Shown: positions 1 to 8,815 of the stretch, in pieces
Layout: each line of letters begins with the position of its first letter
Position numbering within the stretch: position 1 is the first letter of the stretch
From: CAVRXQ01 sp963849105
GTDB taxonomy: Bacteria > Actinomycetota > Acidimicrobiia > Acidimicrobiales > Bog-793
Assembly: GCA_963849105.1 (NCBI GenBank)
Contig: CAWKGD010000006.1
Location: forward strand, 62,001-126,000
DNA length: 64,000 nt
Direction: 5' to 3'
Made by a program: the position numbers and the translations under genes
The notes under the pieces: generated by a model
The model's input: the letters and a program-made list of their open reading frames with translations, nothing else
Told to the model about the DNA's origin: nothing
The model's database searches: none

Positions 1-1
1 C

Positions 2-229
2 CGCATCCTCGGCCACCTGGAGGAGTCCGGCCTCGTGTCGCGTAACGCCGACACGACGGACAAGCGCCAACACATCGTCGCCCTCACCGAAGCGGGCAAC
101 GCCACGGTCGCCGACGAGCGGCGACGCAAGGACGCCTGGCTCGCCCAGCGCCTCGCGGAACTGAGCGATGAAGATCGCGCGGCGATCTCTTCTGTGCTTC
201 CCATCATCGAGCGCCTCGTCGGAGGGTGA
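2..229 (+). CDS. MarR-family transcriptional regulator, C-terminal part (5' end outside window)
   Basis: The frame is open from base 2 and ends at 229, so the start lies upstream of the window. The visible part begins inside the winged-helix wing (RILGHLEESGLVSR, then DTTDKRQHIVALTEAG). This matches the MarR pattern in which a recognition helix is followed by a basic hairpin and then the alpha-5/alpha-6 dimerisation helices. MarR proteins usually repress adjacent transport or detoxification genes on ligand binding. The stop overlaps the start of the MFS gene by 4 bp (GTGA), so regulator and exporter are almost certainly co-transcribed. The family call is secure; the ligand is unknown. Confidence 0.85.
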   Translation, partial: RILGHLEESGLVSRNADTTDKRQHIVALTEAGNATVADERRRKDAWLAQRLAELSDEDRAAISSVLPIIERLVGG

Positions 230-1536
230 GCTCGACGAGCTCCACGTTCTCTTCGCTGCGGGTCCGCAATTACCGGTTGTTCGCCTCCGGACAGCTCATT
301 TCCCTCGTCGGAAGCTGGATGCAGCGCACGGGTCAGGACTGGCTCGTTCTGCGCCTCTCACACAACAGCGGTTCGGCGGCCGGCATCACACTCGGGCTGC
401 AGTTCCTGCCGCTTTTGATGTTCGCCCCCTTCGGCGGCGTCCTCGCCGATCGCTTCCCGAAGCGACGGACGCTCATCGCCACCCAGACATCGATGATGCT
501 GCTCGCGGCGGCGCTCGGTCTTCTCGTGCTGTCCGGCGCGGCGACTCTGTACGAGGTCTATGCGTTCGCGTTCGCGCTCGGTTGCGCGACGGCGATCGAC
601 AATCCCACGCGTCAGTCCTTCGTCGGCGAGCTCGTCGGCCACGAGCACCTCACGAACGCCGTCGGTCTCAACAGCGCGACCTTCAACGGTGCGCGCCTCG
701 TCGGGCCGGCCGTCGCCGGCGTGATGATCGACGCCGTCGGCACCGGATGGGTGTTCATCGTGAACGCGATCTCGTTCATCGCGGTGCTCGCAAGTCTCGC
801 AATAATGCGCAACGCTGAGCTTTTTCCCGCTCCCCGTCTCACGCGCGCGAAGGGGCAGATCCGCGAGGGATTCCGCTACGTCGCGCAGCGTCGCGAGCTC
901 GTGCTCGCGATCGCACTCGTCGGCGTCGTCGGCATGCTGGGGTTGAACTTCCCAGTCACCTTGGCGCTGATGGACAAGACGGTCTTCCACCGCTCGGCCT
1001 CGGGTTACGGACTCCTCACCTCGATCCTCGCCGTCGGCTCGCTGACGGGCGCGCTCGCCGCGGCGAGGAGAAAGCGGCTTTCGACCGGAGCGCTCGTTCT
1101 CGCCGCGCTCGCTTTCGGGGTCGCGGAAAGCGTGGCGAGCGTGATTCCGAATTACGCGATCTTCGCGGTGGTCCTCGTTCCGACGGGCTTCTTCGCCTTG
1201 ACGATGTCGACGATGGCGAATTCGACCGTCCAGCTCGCCTCGGACCCGGGTATCCGCGGGCGGGTGATGGGCGTCTACATGCTCGTCTTCTTGGGATCGA
1301 CGCCGATCGGCGCGCCGGTTATCGGGTGGGCATGCCAGGAGCTCGGCGCGCGGGCGGGCCTCTACATCGGCGGCCTGGCGTCGCTCGCCGCGGCGCTCGT
1401 CGCGGCGGTGTTCGTCTGGGGACGCGCCGGCGCAACCCGTCGCCTCGAAGTCGGGCGCGAACAGGCATCCCCGATCCTCGCCATGGCGCCGTCCGCCGGC
1501 GCCCACTCACCAGGGGACACCGTCCTACAGGACTGA
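226..1536 (+). CDS. MFS transporter, EntS/MFS_3-type drug or metabolite exporter
   Basis: A 436-residue inner-membrane protein with about 12 hydrophobic segments. The N-terminus (SLRVRNYRLFASGQLISLVGSWMQ, then QDWLVLRL) and the loop ADRFPKRR between helices 2 and 3 are typical of the EntS-like MFS_3 subfamily of proton-driven exporters. Its GTG start overlaps the stop of the upstream MarR gene, giving the common pairing of an efflux pump with its own ligand-sensing repressor. The C-terminal 40 residues are polar and probably cytoplasmic. The substrate cannot be read from sequence. Confidence 0.85.
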   Translation: MSSTSSTFSSLRVRNYRLFASGQLISLVGSWMQRTGQDWLVLRLSHNSGSAAGITLGLQFLPLLMFAPFGGVLADRFPKRRTLIATQTSMMLLAAALGLLVLSGAATLYEVYAFAFALGCATAIDNPTRQSFVGELVGHEHLTNAVGLNSATFNGARLVGPAVAGVMIDAVGTGWVFIVNAISFIAVLASLAIMRNAELFPAPRLTRAKGQIREGFRYVAQRRELVLAIALVGVVGMLGLNFPVTLALMDKTVFHRSASGYGLLTSILAVGSLTGALAAARRKRLSTGALVLAALAFGVAESVASVIPNYAIFAVVLVPTGFFALTMSTMANSTVQLASDPGIRGRVMGVYMLVFLGSTPIGAPVIGWACQELGARAGLYIGGLASLAAALVAAVFVWGRAGATRRLEVGREQASPILAMAPSAGAHSPGDTVLQD

Positions 1537-1726
1537 CGGGACTTCGACGGCCCGAAAGACGCAGTCGAAGATCTGCGTGGACGGGCGGGAAAGGCGTCGG
1601 CCATCGCACCGTCGGTTTGTGCTCGCCTTGCCCGGCATCGGTGGTCCGACAGCTTCGACGGTCGAGCGCAAGGTGTCCCGAAAGGCAAGACGACCTGTCT
1701 CGATTCATGGAATACGATGCGGTGAC

Positions 1727-2638
1727 ATGAGTACCGCCGGACAACGCCTCCGAAGGCTCATCGAACAGCCGGGCCTCGTCGTCTGTCCCGTTGTCAACGG
1801 TCCGCTTTCGGCGCGATTGGCGCAGGACGTCGGCTTTTCGACCGTGCTCTTGGGCGGCTTGGGCGTCGCCGCGGAACGGTTCGCGCTACCCGATCTGGGA
1901 TTGATCACGTTCTCGGACATGCTCGATCAGCTGCGCAACACTTGTGCGGCCGTCCCGGGATTCCCGGTCATCGCCGACGGAGACACCGGCTACGGAAATG
2001 CGTTGAACGTGCGGCGGACCGTATTCGAATACGCGCGGGCGGGCGCCGCCGGGATTCTGCTCGAGGATCAACTTTGGCCGAAACAATGCGGTCACTACTC
2101 AGGGCGTCACGCCGTCGTGTCCGCCGAAGAGGCACGGACGAAGATTCGTGCCGCCGTCGACGCCCGGCGCGAAGCCGGCGTCGACATCATCATCGTCGCA
2201 CGAACCGACGCGCGATCCGCCATCGATCTCGACGAAGCGCTGCGCCGTGCGAAGAGCTTTGAGAAAGAAGGAGCCGACATCGTCTTCATTGAGGCGCTCA
2301 AGACGAAGGAAGAGCTGCGAATGTTCGCCGAGTCGATCACGGCGCCGACGTGGGCGAACATGATGCCCAAAACGCCGCTCGTCAGCCGTAGCGGTCTCGC
2401 GGAGATGGGTTTTAAAGTCGTGACCTACAACATCGCGCTGACGGCCACCATTCATGCGGTGCGCGCGGCCTTTGTCGCTCTTGCGAAAGACGACATGACG
2501 CAGTCGCCGCCGCTTGCCTCGTTCGACGAACTCGCGGAACTCGTCGAGCTTCCAGAGTTCAAGGCCGCGGAGTCCCGCTACGCGCTTTCAGACTCCGAAA
2601 TGGATTCGTTCGCACACTCGAGCGAAAGCGGCGAGTGA
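1727..2638 (+). CDS. Isocitrate lyase / PEP mutase superfamily enzyme (2-methylisocitrate-lyase-like)
   Basis: A 303-residue TIM-barrel enzyme when started at ATG 1727; the open frame extends further upstream but that part is arginine-rich and does not look coding. Family signatures are ADGDTGYGN (residues 83-91, magnesium site) and KQCGH (119-123), the catalytic loop whose Cys121 is the general acid in true lyases. Family members cleave or form C-C or C-P bonds next to a carboxylate, for example 2-methylisocitrate to succinate and pyruvate. The loop has Q where K or R is usual, so the substrate may differ. It lies upstream of a DUF1932 dehydrogenase at the edge of the catabolic island. Confidence 0.88.
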   Translation: MSTAGQRLRRLIEQPGLVVCPVVNGPLSARLAQDVGFSTVLLGGLGVAAERFALPDLGLITFSDMLDQLRNTCAAVPGFPVIADGDTGYGNALNVRRTVFEYARAGAAGILLEDQLWPKQCGHYSGRHAVVSAEEARTKIRAAVDARREAGVDIIIVARTDARSAIDLDEALRRAKSFEKEGADIVFIEALKTKEELRMFAESITAPTWANMMPKTPLVSRSGLAEMGFKVVTYNIALTATIHAVRAAFVALAKDDMTQSPPLASFDELAELVELPEFKAAESRYALSDSEMDSFAHSSESGE

Positions 2639-2728
2639 ACTGAACTCGCCCAAACCCACTTGGGAGCCGGCGCGCAATTCCGTCCCGCCTCTCAAGGTGA
2701 TCGCGAGTTTCCGAGAGAGGTTGTGGGG

Positions 2729-3562
2729 GTGAGAGTAGGGCTGCTTCATCCGGGCGAGATGGGAGCAAAGGTGGCGACCGCCCTGCGCATGGTCGGCCAT
2801 ACGGTGCTGTGGGCGTCTGCAGACAGAAGCGAAGCGACGGTCCGGCGCGCGAAATCGGCTGGTCTCGAAGATTGTGTCAGCACCCGGGAACTCGCCCAAC
2901 AATGCGACGTGATCTTCTGCCTTTGCCCTCCGGCGGTAGCCGTCGAGGTCGCTCGCCAAGTATCCAGATTTGCTGGCATCTACGTCGACGCGAACGCGAT
3001 CTCGCCAGCGACGTCGCGCTCGATCGAGCGGTGTGTCCCCCGCTACGTCGATGGTGCGATCATCGGCCCTCCTCCCACCGAACGCGGCTCAACACGGATC
3101 TACTTATCGGGAAGAGAGGCCGACACGGTCGGCGCACTCTTTGCCGCAACGATCATCGAACCGCTCGTGGTCTCAGATGCTCCGGGCTCGGCTTCGGCCT
3201 TAAAAATGGCGTACTCCGCGTGGACGAAAGGAACCGCCGCGCTGGTGCTCACAATCCGATCGCTCGCGCGCGCCGAAGGGATCGAGCAGCCCCTGCTCCG
3301 CGAATGGACGAAGTCTCTACCCGATCTGCGCGAACGGTCCGAATCCGCGGCACGTTCCGCTCAGCGCTACGGGTGGCGTTGGGATGCGGAGATGAACGAG
3401 ATCGCCGACACTTTCGCGGCCGCAGGTCTGCCCGACGGTTTCCACCGCGCCGCGGCCGAGATCTTTCGACGTTCCCCACGTCAGCCAACGGGGAGCGACG
3501 CCCTCGAAAGCGTTCTCTCGGCTATCCGACAGCAGCCGCAACCAGACAGCGATTCGGATTGA
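2729..3562 (+). CDS. NAD(P)-binding 6-phosphogluconate-dehydrogenase-like protein with DUF1932 C-terminus
   Basis: A 277-residue protein using GTG 2729, preceded by GAGAGAGG; this starts the Rossmann fold directly (VRVGLLHPGEMGAKVATALR). The fold continues through a typical beta-alpha-beta region (HTVLWASADRS, CDVIFCLCPP). The second half, with SALKMAYSAWTKGTAALVL, matches the all-helical DUF1932 domain of beta-hydroxyacid-dehydrogenase relatives, including the conserved lysine region. Such proteins probably oxidise a hydroxy acid using NAD(P). The gene follows the isocitrate-lyase-like gene by 90 bp and probably shares its transcript. The substrate is unknown. Confidence 0.8.
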   Translation: MRVGLLHPGEMGAKVATALRMVGHTVLWASADRSEATVRRAKSAGLEDCVSTRELAQQCDVIFCLCPPAVAVEVARQVSRFAGIYVDANAISPATSRSIERCVPRYVDGAIIGPPPTERGSTRIYLSGREADTVGALFAATIIEPLVVSDAPGSASALKMAYSAWTKGTAALVLTIRSLARAEGIEQPLLREWTKSLPDLRERSESAARSAQRYGWRWDAEMNEIADTFAAAGLPDGFHRAAAEIFRRSPRQPTGSDALESVLSAIRQQPQPDSDSD

Positions 3563-3596
3563 GCTTCGGCCGCGATCGGGCGATGCGCGACCTCGG

Positions 3597-3995
3597 TCAC
3601 TCTGGAATCAGGTCTCCAAGCACCCGCCCCGCAACCTCAACGGGTGTGGCCGAGACGAGAACGAAAGCGATCCGACACGGGGCGCGGCCGCGGTTCACAA
3701 AACCGTGGATCGTTCCTCGCTGGATGAGCAGATCACCGGCGCGTAGATGGACGGTCTCGCCTTCGTCAAGTTCCATGTCGATCTCGCCCTCAATCACGAC
3801 CGCATAATCAACCGACGTGGTGCGGTGCAAGAACTCGGGGTTGCCAGGTTCGAACTGAACGACGCGAAACACCGTGCCGGTCGCAAGTTTCAAGCCGATG
3901 TCTTGCAGGGCGGCGTCCTGGTCGCCGGCGTTGTCGGCGGGAACCGACGTGCTCGTCCAAAGAACCCGCGACGCCACGTGCTCGCGCCTTGGCAC
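3597..3995 (-). CDS. Small cupin-domain protein
   Basis: This is a single-domain cupin, 132 residues from GTG 3995. The conserved barrel is visible: a first-motif region HRTTSVDYAVVIEGEIDMELD with the GE-rich turn, then LRAGDLLIQRGTIHGFVNRG with the metal-binding histidine. Cupins of this size bind a metal and act as isomerases, dioxygenases or sensors. Homologous-looking sequence continues upstream in frame (RRIVTGHDGDGRA, about 4010-4070), where cupins of this type usually begin. No ATG, GTG or TTG exists in that stretch, so the true start is uncertain. It is divergent from the IclR gene. Confidence 0.8.
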   Translation of the reverse strand: MPRREHVASRVLWTSTSVPADNAGDQDAALQDIGLKLATGTVFRVVQFEPGNPEFLHRTTSVDYAVVIEGEIDMELDEGETVHLRAGDLLIQRGTIHGFVNRGRAPCRIAFVLVSATPVEVAGRVLGDLIPE

Positions 3996-4122
3996 CAGCT
4001 CTTCCGTGCGATCGATCTGTACGATCGCCCGTCCGTCGCCATCGTGGCCCGTGACGATCCGTCTTACGGTCGCAGCTATGCCCGCCTCCGCGGTCTTACT
4101 CCGATGAGATATCCATTTGTCG

Positions 4123-4135
4123 AGACAGATTGTCT
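4123..4135. promoter_or_regulatory. Candidate IclR operator (13-bp inverted repeat)
   Basis: AGACA-GAT-TGTCT is a perfect inverted repeat with 5-bp arms and a 3-bp spacer. It lies between the divergent cupin and IclR genes, ending 18 bp before the likely IclR ATG. IclR proteins bind short pseudo-palindromes in their own promoters. The assignment rests on position and symmetry only. Confidence 0.35.
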
Positions 4136-4153
4136 TGCAATACGGGACACCCT

Positions 4154-4990
4154 ATGATGAAATCCGTTCGTATGTCAATCGCCGCGGGCACGAACTCCGA
4201 CTCCGTCCGCAGCCCGGTTCAGGTCGTCGGACGCGTGGCCGACATCCTTCTCGCGTTGCGCGGAGAGCCGGACGGCCTCAGTCTCTCGGAGATCGCTGCC
4301 CGGGTCGGGCTGGCGCGCTCGACGGTCCACCGCCTCATCAGCGCGCTCGAGCGCGAGCGGTTGGTCGCCTCCGCCTCCCCGAATGGAGGCTTCCGGCTCG
4401 GACCGGTCTTCGCGAGCCTCGCGGTGGCGGCGTCCCGCCACTTCACGCTCGCCATGCACCCCTACATCGCTTCACTGTCACGCGAGTTGAACGAGACGGT
4501 CGATCTCGCCGTGCTCGAACACGACAAGGTGCTCTTCGTCGATCAGGTTGCCGCCGATACCCAGCGGCTTCGAGCAGTCTCCGCCGTCGGCGCCGTCTTT
4601 CCAGCGCATTGCACGGCAAACGGCAAGGCGCTGCTGGCGGGGCTGTCAAATGCCGAGATCGAGCGTCTGCTTCCCGAGCAGCTCGAGCGGCTGACACCAC
4701 ACACGATCACCTCGCGGACAAAGCTGCTCGAAGAACTGGCGACCGTGCGGAGCGACGGGATCGGCTACGACCTCCAGGAGCACACGGAGGGCATCTGCGC
4801 CGTCGGCGTGGCAATCGCGCCGCTGAACGCGCCGGTCGCCGCTATCAGCATTCCGTTGCCGTCCCAACGGTTCTACGGAAATGAGGAAGGACTCGCTGCG
4901 GCGTTGCTGCGCGCGCGCTCACGCCTCGAACGCGAGCTCGGAAGGCTCGGCGAGACGACCCGAGGAGACGGCCCGACTGCCGACGATTGA
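4154..4990 (+). CDS. IclR-family transcriptional regulator
   Basis: The predicted protein has 278 residues from ATG 4154 (an earlier TTG at 4130 is possible). The N-terminal winged helix reads LSLSEIAARVGLARSTVHRL, followed by a wing. The C-terminal effector domain contains FPAHCTANGKALLAGL and the IGYDLQEHTEGICAVGVAI region, the hallmark ligand pocket of IclR proteins. The family typically controls catabolic operons for aromatic or carboxylic acids. The gene heads the long plus-strand catabolic run and is divergent from a cupin, so it is the obvious candidate regulator of genes to 16972. Ligand unknown. Confidence 0.9.
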   Translation: MMKSVRMSIAAGTNSDSVRSPVQVVGRVADILLALRGEPDGLSLSEIAARVGLARSTVHRLISALERERLVASASPNGGFRLGPVFASLAVAASRHFTLAMHPYIASLSRELNETVDLAVLEHDKVLFVDQVAADTQRLRAVSAVGAVFPAHCTANGKALLAGLSNAEIERLLPEQLERLTPHTITSRTKLLEELATVRSDGIGYDLQEHTEGICAVGVAIAPLNAPVAAISIPLPSQRFYGNEEGLAAALLRARSRLERELGRLGETTRGDGPTADD

Positions 4991-5024
4991 CTCAGCGCGC
5001 TCAATCCCCAACGAAAGGTCCGCG

Positions 5025-6758
5025 ATGACATTGCACACCCTCCGGCCCCCGCTCCCCGACGGGGTCGTACTCGAAGAGAACGTCTACATCACGATGCGCG
5101 ACGGTGTCCGCCTCGCGGCGGACATCTACCGCCCGGAAAGGGAGGGGCAGTTTCCCGGGATCCTGTCGATGTCGCCGTACATCAAAGAGATTCAACAATG
5201 GCCCCCGGCAATCTCGCATTCGATCGAGGCAGGGAACACGGCCTTTTTCGTCCCGAAGGGATACGTGCACGTGATCGTGTCGTCGCGAGGTTCTGGCCTC
5301 TCTCAGGGTCAGTGGTCGCCGTTCGAGCTCGCGCAGCAGCAGGACGGATACGACATGGTCGAGTGGATCGCGCAGCAGCCGTGGTGCAACGGGAGCGTCA
5401 CGATGCTCGGCGACTCGTACTTCGCGGTCATGCAGTGGCTGGTCGCGCTGCAACAGCCGCCGCACCTCAAGTGCATCGCGCCAGCCGACGGTTCGACGGA
5501 CTTCTACCGCGACTACGCATGGAAGGGTGGATTGTTCAACACGAGTTTCTTCGGCATGTGGGGCCCGGACACGATGGCGCAGTGCTATTGGCCCGGCGAG
5601 GTGGAGGGCAAGCTGCCGCCCGCGGATCTCTTCAACGCGTTCTTGTCCCATCCCGAAGACGGCGAGTTCTGGTGGAACATCTCGTCTTGGACGAGGATGC
5701 ACGAGCTAAAGCTGCCGGTGCTGAGCATCGTCCCGCAGCCGAGTTGGAACCACTCGCGCGGCCAGCTCTGGGGTTATCCGAAGATCACGAGCCCGAAGAA
5801 GCTCGTCGTGCTGCCGTGGTACGTCCAGTCACACGTGATCTTCCTCGAGAGCATCCCTCTCAACGAGTACGTCCTGCGCTGGTTCGACCACTGGTGCAAA
5901 GGCGTCGAGAACGGGATCATGGACGAACCCGAGGTGCTGATCTGCGACTCGGTGTCCCAGGAGTGGCGCTACGAGACCGAATACCCGCTGGCGCGCACGC
6001 AGTGGTCGAGGTACTTCTTCCGCTCTGGCTCGCAACAGCCGGCGACGGTGCCGCCGTACGGCCTGCTCAGCCTGGAAGCCCCGGCAGCTGAGCCACCGGA
6101 TTCATATCCGACAGGCTCGCGGCTGCCGTTCACCGCGGACATGAGCCGTGACCCGCGGACACCGTCCGACACCACGCGGCTGATCGCCGGTGAGCCGCAA
6201 ATCGCCTTTTGTTCGGAGCCGCTCTCGGCAGACGTGCGGGTCTGGGGACCGATGAGCGTCTCGATCTGGGCAGCGCTCGACACCCTCGACATGGCCTTTT
6301 TTGTCAAGCTGGCCGACGTCGACCCCGACGGGAAGCGCCAGGTGATCTCCGAGCACGTGCTCAAGGCCTCTTACCGGGAGGTGGACGAGAGTCGCTCGAC
6401 CCCGGGGCTGCCGTTCCATCCCTACCGGAGCCCGAGCCGTCCCGAACCGGGCGAGATCCACGAGTACCAGATCGAGCTGCCGCCGAAGTTCTGGACGTTC
6501 CAAAAGGGGCACCGGATCTGGGTCCAGATCTCTAGCGACGACAACGTGTACCACATGATGCTGCACACCATCTACACGGCGGAGCTGCTCCCGGTCCCGG
6601 GGAAGGCGACGATCTTCCATGACGACCGACACCCCTCGCATCTGTTGCTGCCGGTGATCCCCGACGCACCAGAGATCAAGCAGGTATCGGGTCCGATCGC
6701 CGACCTGCACTGGCCGATCTCCGAGACGGCGCCGACAGGGACCGAGCGCCGCACGTAG
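5025..6758 (+). CDS. CocE/NonD-type serine hydrolase (X-Pro dipeptidyl-peptidase S15 family)
   Basis: A 577-residue protein from ATG 5025 with AAAGG upstream; the longer open frame overlaps the iclR gene and is rejected. The N-terminal alpha/beta hydrolase domain begins with the family motif VYITMRDGVRLAADIYRP. It carries the nucleophile elbow LGDSYFAV with Ser131. Acidic and histidine partners should follow near LPWYVQSHVIFLE, but I did not fix them. The C-terminal half is the jelly-roll domain of CocE-like esterases. Members hydrolyse esters or amides such as cocaine, glutaryl-7-ACA or X-Pro peptides. It sits 5 bp before hyuA, suggesting it releases or opens the substrate of the pathway. 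Confidence 0.85.
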   Translation: MTLHTLRPPLPDGVVLEENVYITMRDGVRLAADIYRPEREGQFPGILSMSPYIKEIQQWPPAISHSIEAGNTAFFVPKGYVHVIVSSRGSGLSQGQWSPFELAQQQDGYDMVEWIAQQPWCNGSVTMLGDSYFAVMQWLVALQQPPHLKCIAPADGSTDFYRDYAWKGGLFNTSFFGMWGPDTMAQCYWPGEVEGKLPPADLFNAFLSHPEDGEFWWNISSWTRMHELKLPVLSIVPQPSWNHSRGQLWGYPKITSPKKLVVLPWYVQSHVIFLESIPLNEYVLRWFDHWCKGVENGIMDEPEVLICDSVSQEWRYETEYPLARTQWSRYFFRSGSQQPATVPPYGLLSLEAPAAEPPDSYPTGSRLPFTADMSRDPRTPSDTTRLIAGEPQIAFCSEPLSADVRVWGPMSVSIWAALDTLDMAFFVKLADVDPDGKRQVISEHVLKASYREVDESRSTPGLPFHPYRSPSRPEPGEIHEYQIELPPKFWTFQKGHRIWVQISSDDNVYHMMLHTIYTAELLPVPGKATIFHDDRHPSHLLLPVIPDAPEIKQVSGPIADLHWPISETAPTGTERRT

Positions 6759-6763
6759 TCGGC

Positions 6764-8815
6764 ATGAGCAACGACTTCACGGTCGCCGTCGACATCGGAG
6801 GCACATTCACCGACCTCATCGGCTACGAGGCGCGCACGCGGCGATTCCTGCACGCCAAGAGCCTGACGACGCCGAAGGACCTCGTCGAGGGCGTACTCGC
6901 CTGCATCGACAAGAGCGGCGCGGGGGTCGACGAGGCGACCGATATCGTCCACGGCTCGACGATCGCAATCAATACCGTGCTCGAAGAGAAGGGCGCGAGA
7001 ACCGGTCTCGTCGTAACGCTCGGAACGCGTGACGTCTACTCGATCGGCCGCGGAAACCGGCCGGATGCGTACAACCTGTTCTTCCGCCGGCCGCGGCCGC
7101 TCGTGCCGCGCTCACTGACATTCGAGGTGCCCGAGCGGGTACTCGCGTCGGGCGAAGTAATGACGCCCCTCGACGAGGATGCCGTCGTCGCCGCGTCCTC
7201 CGCGCTGCGCGACGCGGACGTCGAGGCGGTGGCGGTGTGCTTCCTCCACTCCTACGCAAACCCGGAACACGAGCGCCGCGCTGGAGCGATTATCCGCGCA
7301 GAGCTGCCCCATGCGTACGTCTCGCTCTCGCACGAGATCCTGCGCCAGTATCGCGAATACGAACGGACCTCGACCACCGTCGTCAACGCGTACATCGGTC
7401 CCGTCGTCAGCCGCTACGTCGGGGCGCTCGAGCGCCGACTACGCGAGCGTGGTTTCGACGGCGAACTGTGGATCATGCAGTCGGGCGGCGGAGTCATGGC
7501 GCCGGCGACTGCTGGGCGCCAACCGGTCGCGATGATGGAGTCGGGGCCCGTCGGCGGCATCGTCGCGGCCACGGAATTCGGACGCGAACTCGGCCATACG
7601 AACGTCATCGCCTTCGACATGGGGGGCACGACCGCAAAGGTGAGCTTGATTCGCGACAGCACACCGACGATTACCGACGGCTATTACATCGGTGGCTACG
7701 CCGAAGGCCACCCCGTGCTCGGGCCCGTCGTCGACGTCGTTGAGGTCGGCACCGGTGGCGGCAGCGTCGCCTGGATCGACGAGATTGGCGCGCTCAAGGT
7801 CGGTCCGCGTAGCGCCGGTGCGGAACCCGGCCCAATTTGCTACCGGCGCGGCGGCGTCGAACCGACGATCACCGACGCGAATGTTGTCCTCGGACGGATC
7901 CGTCCGACCGCCTTCATGGGCGGTGAAATGGATCTTGATGTCGAGGGCGCGCTGGCGGGGATCGCCAAGCGGGTCGCAGAACCGCTCGGCTTCGAGTCGC
8001 TCGCAGCCGCGCACGGAATCATCGAGGTTGCGAACGCCAAGATGGCACTCGCGGTACGCGAGGTGTCGGTTGCAAAAGGTCATGACCCGCGTGATTTCGT
8101 GCTGCTCGCGTCTGGCGGTGCGGGGCCCCTACACGCGGTGGAGATCGCGCGCGAACTCGACATCCCGCGCGTCATCGTGCCGCGGTACCCGGGTCACTTC
8201 TCGGCGGTCGGAATGCTCCTGACCGACGAGCGCCACGATCTCGTGCAGACGATCTACGCGCGGCTCGACAAACTCGACCCTTCGCGCCTTCGTGCGGCCT
8301 ATCGAGAGATGGCCGACAACCTCGCGCTGCTGATCGGCGCCGATCGACTCCGCGTGGAGGCGTTCCTCGACATGCGGTATGCCGGGCAGGACTTCACGCT
8401 GCCGGTCCGCGTCGACGAGCAAGAGTTCACGCCCGAAGGCCTCGCGACGATACGGCGGCGCTTCGACGAGGTTCACGAGCGGCGTTACGGACACCACGCA
8501 GCCGACGAGCGGACTGAGGTCGTCAACCTGCGCCTCACCGGGTTCGGCAAGCGCGACAAGCCGCGTCTGGCCGGCGTCGCGAACACCAGGGGCGGTTCGG
8601 GGCCATCGGAGCGCGCGCGTGTCCACTTCGAGCGAGGAGATGAACCGATCGACGCTCCGATTTACGCGCGCGACGATCTCGTCGCCGGCGAGCGGGTGTC
8701 GGGGCCGGCGATGATTGAAGAATACGCGTCGACAACCATCGTCTTCGCCGGCGACGTCGTCACCATCGCAGATGACCTCGAACTCGTCATCGACGTGCGG
8801 ACCAAGACCAGATGA
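6764..8815 (+). CDS. hyuA: HyuA-type hydantoinase/oxoprolinase subunit A
   Basis: A 683-residue protein opening with VAVDIGGTFTDLIGYE, the phosphate-binding motif of the ASKHA-type ATPase domain. FDMGGTTAKVSLI and LLASGGAGPLHAVEIA follow, all diagnostic of HyuA and the acetone carboxylase beta subunit. The subunit binds ATP and, with HyuB, phosphorylates a lactam, amide or enolate carbonyl for ring opening (hydantoins, 5-oxoproline) or carboxylation. Its stop overlaps the hyuB start by 4 bp (ATGA), as expected for subunits of one complex. Which ring is opened is unknown. Confidence 0.9.
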   Translation: MSNDFTVAVDIGGTFTDLIGYEARTRRFLHAKSLTTPKDLVEGVLACIDKSGAGVDEATDIVHGSTIAINTVLEEKGARTGLVVTLGTRDVYSIGRGNRPDAYNLFFRRPRPLVPRSLTFEVPERVLASGEVMTPLDEDAVVAASSALRDADVEAVAVCFLHSYANPEHERRAGAIIRAELPHAYVSLSHEILRQYREYERTSTTVVNAYIGPVVSRYVGALERRLRERGFDGELWIMQSGGGVMAPATAGRQPVAMMESGPVGGIVAATEFGRELGHTNVIAFDMGGTTAKVSLIRDSTPTITDGYYIGGYAEGHPVLGPVVDVVEVGTGGGSVAWIDEIGALKVGPRSAGAEPGPICYRRGGVEPTITDANVVLGRIRPTAFMGGEMDLDVEGALAGIAKRVAEPLGFESLAAAHGIIEVANAKMALAVREVSVAKGHDPRDFVLLASGGAGPLHAVEIARELDIPRVIVPRYPGHFSAVGMLLTDERHDLVQTIYARLDKLDPSRLRAAYREMADNLALLIGADRLRVEAFLDMRYAGQDFTLPVRVDEQEFTPEGLATIRRRFDEVHERRYGHHAADERTEVVNLRLTGFGKRDKPRLAGVANTRGGSGPSERARVHFERGDEPIDAPIYARDDLVAGERVSGPAMIEEYASTTIVFAGDVVTIADDLELVIDVRTKTR

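Noticed and set aside
1577..1726. N-terminal extension of the isocitrate-lyase-like protein
   Set aside because: Arginine- and proline-rich, with no family match; the barrel starts normally at ATG 1727.
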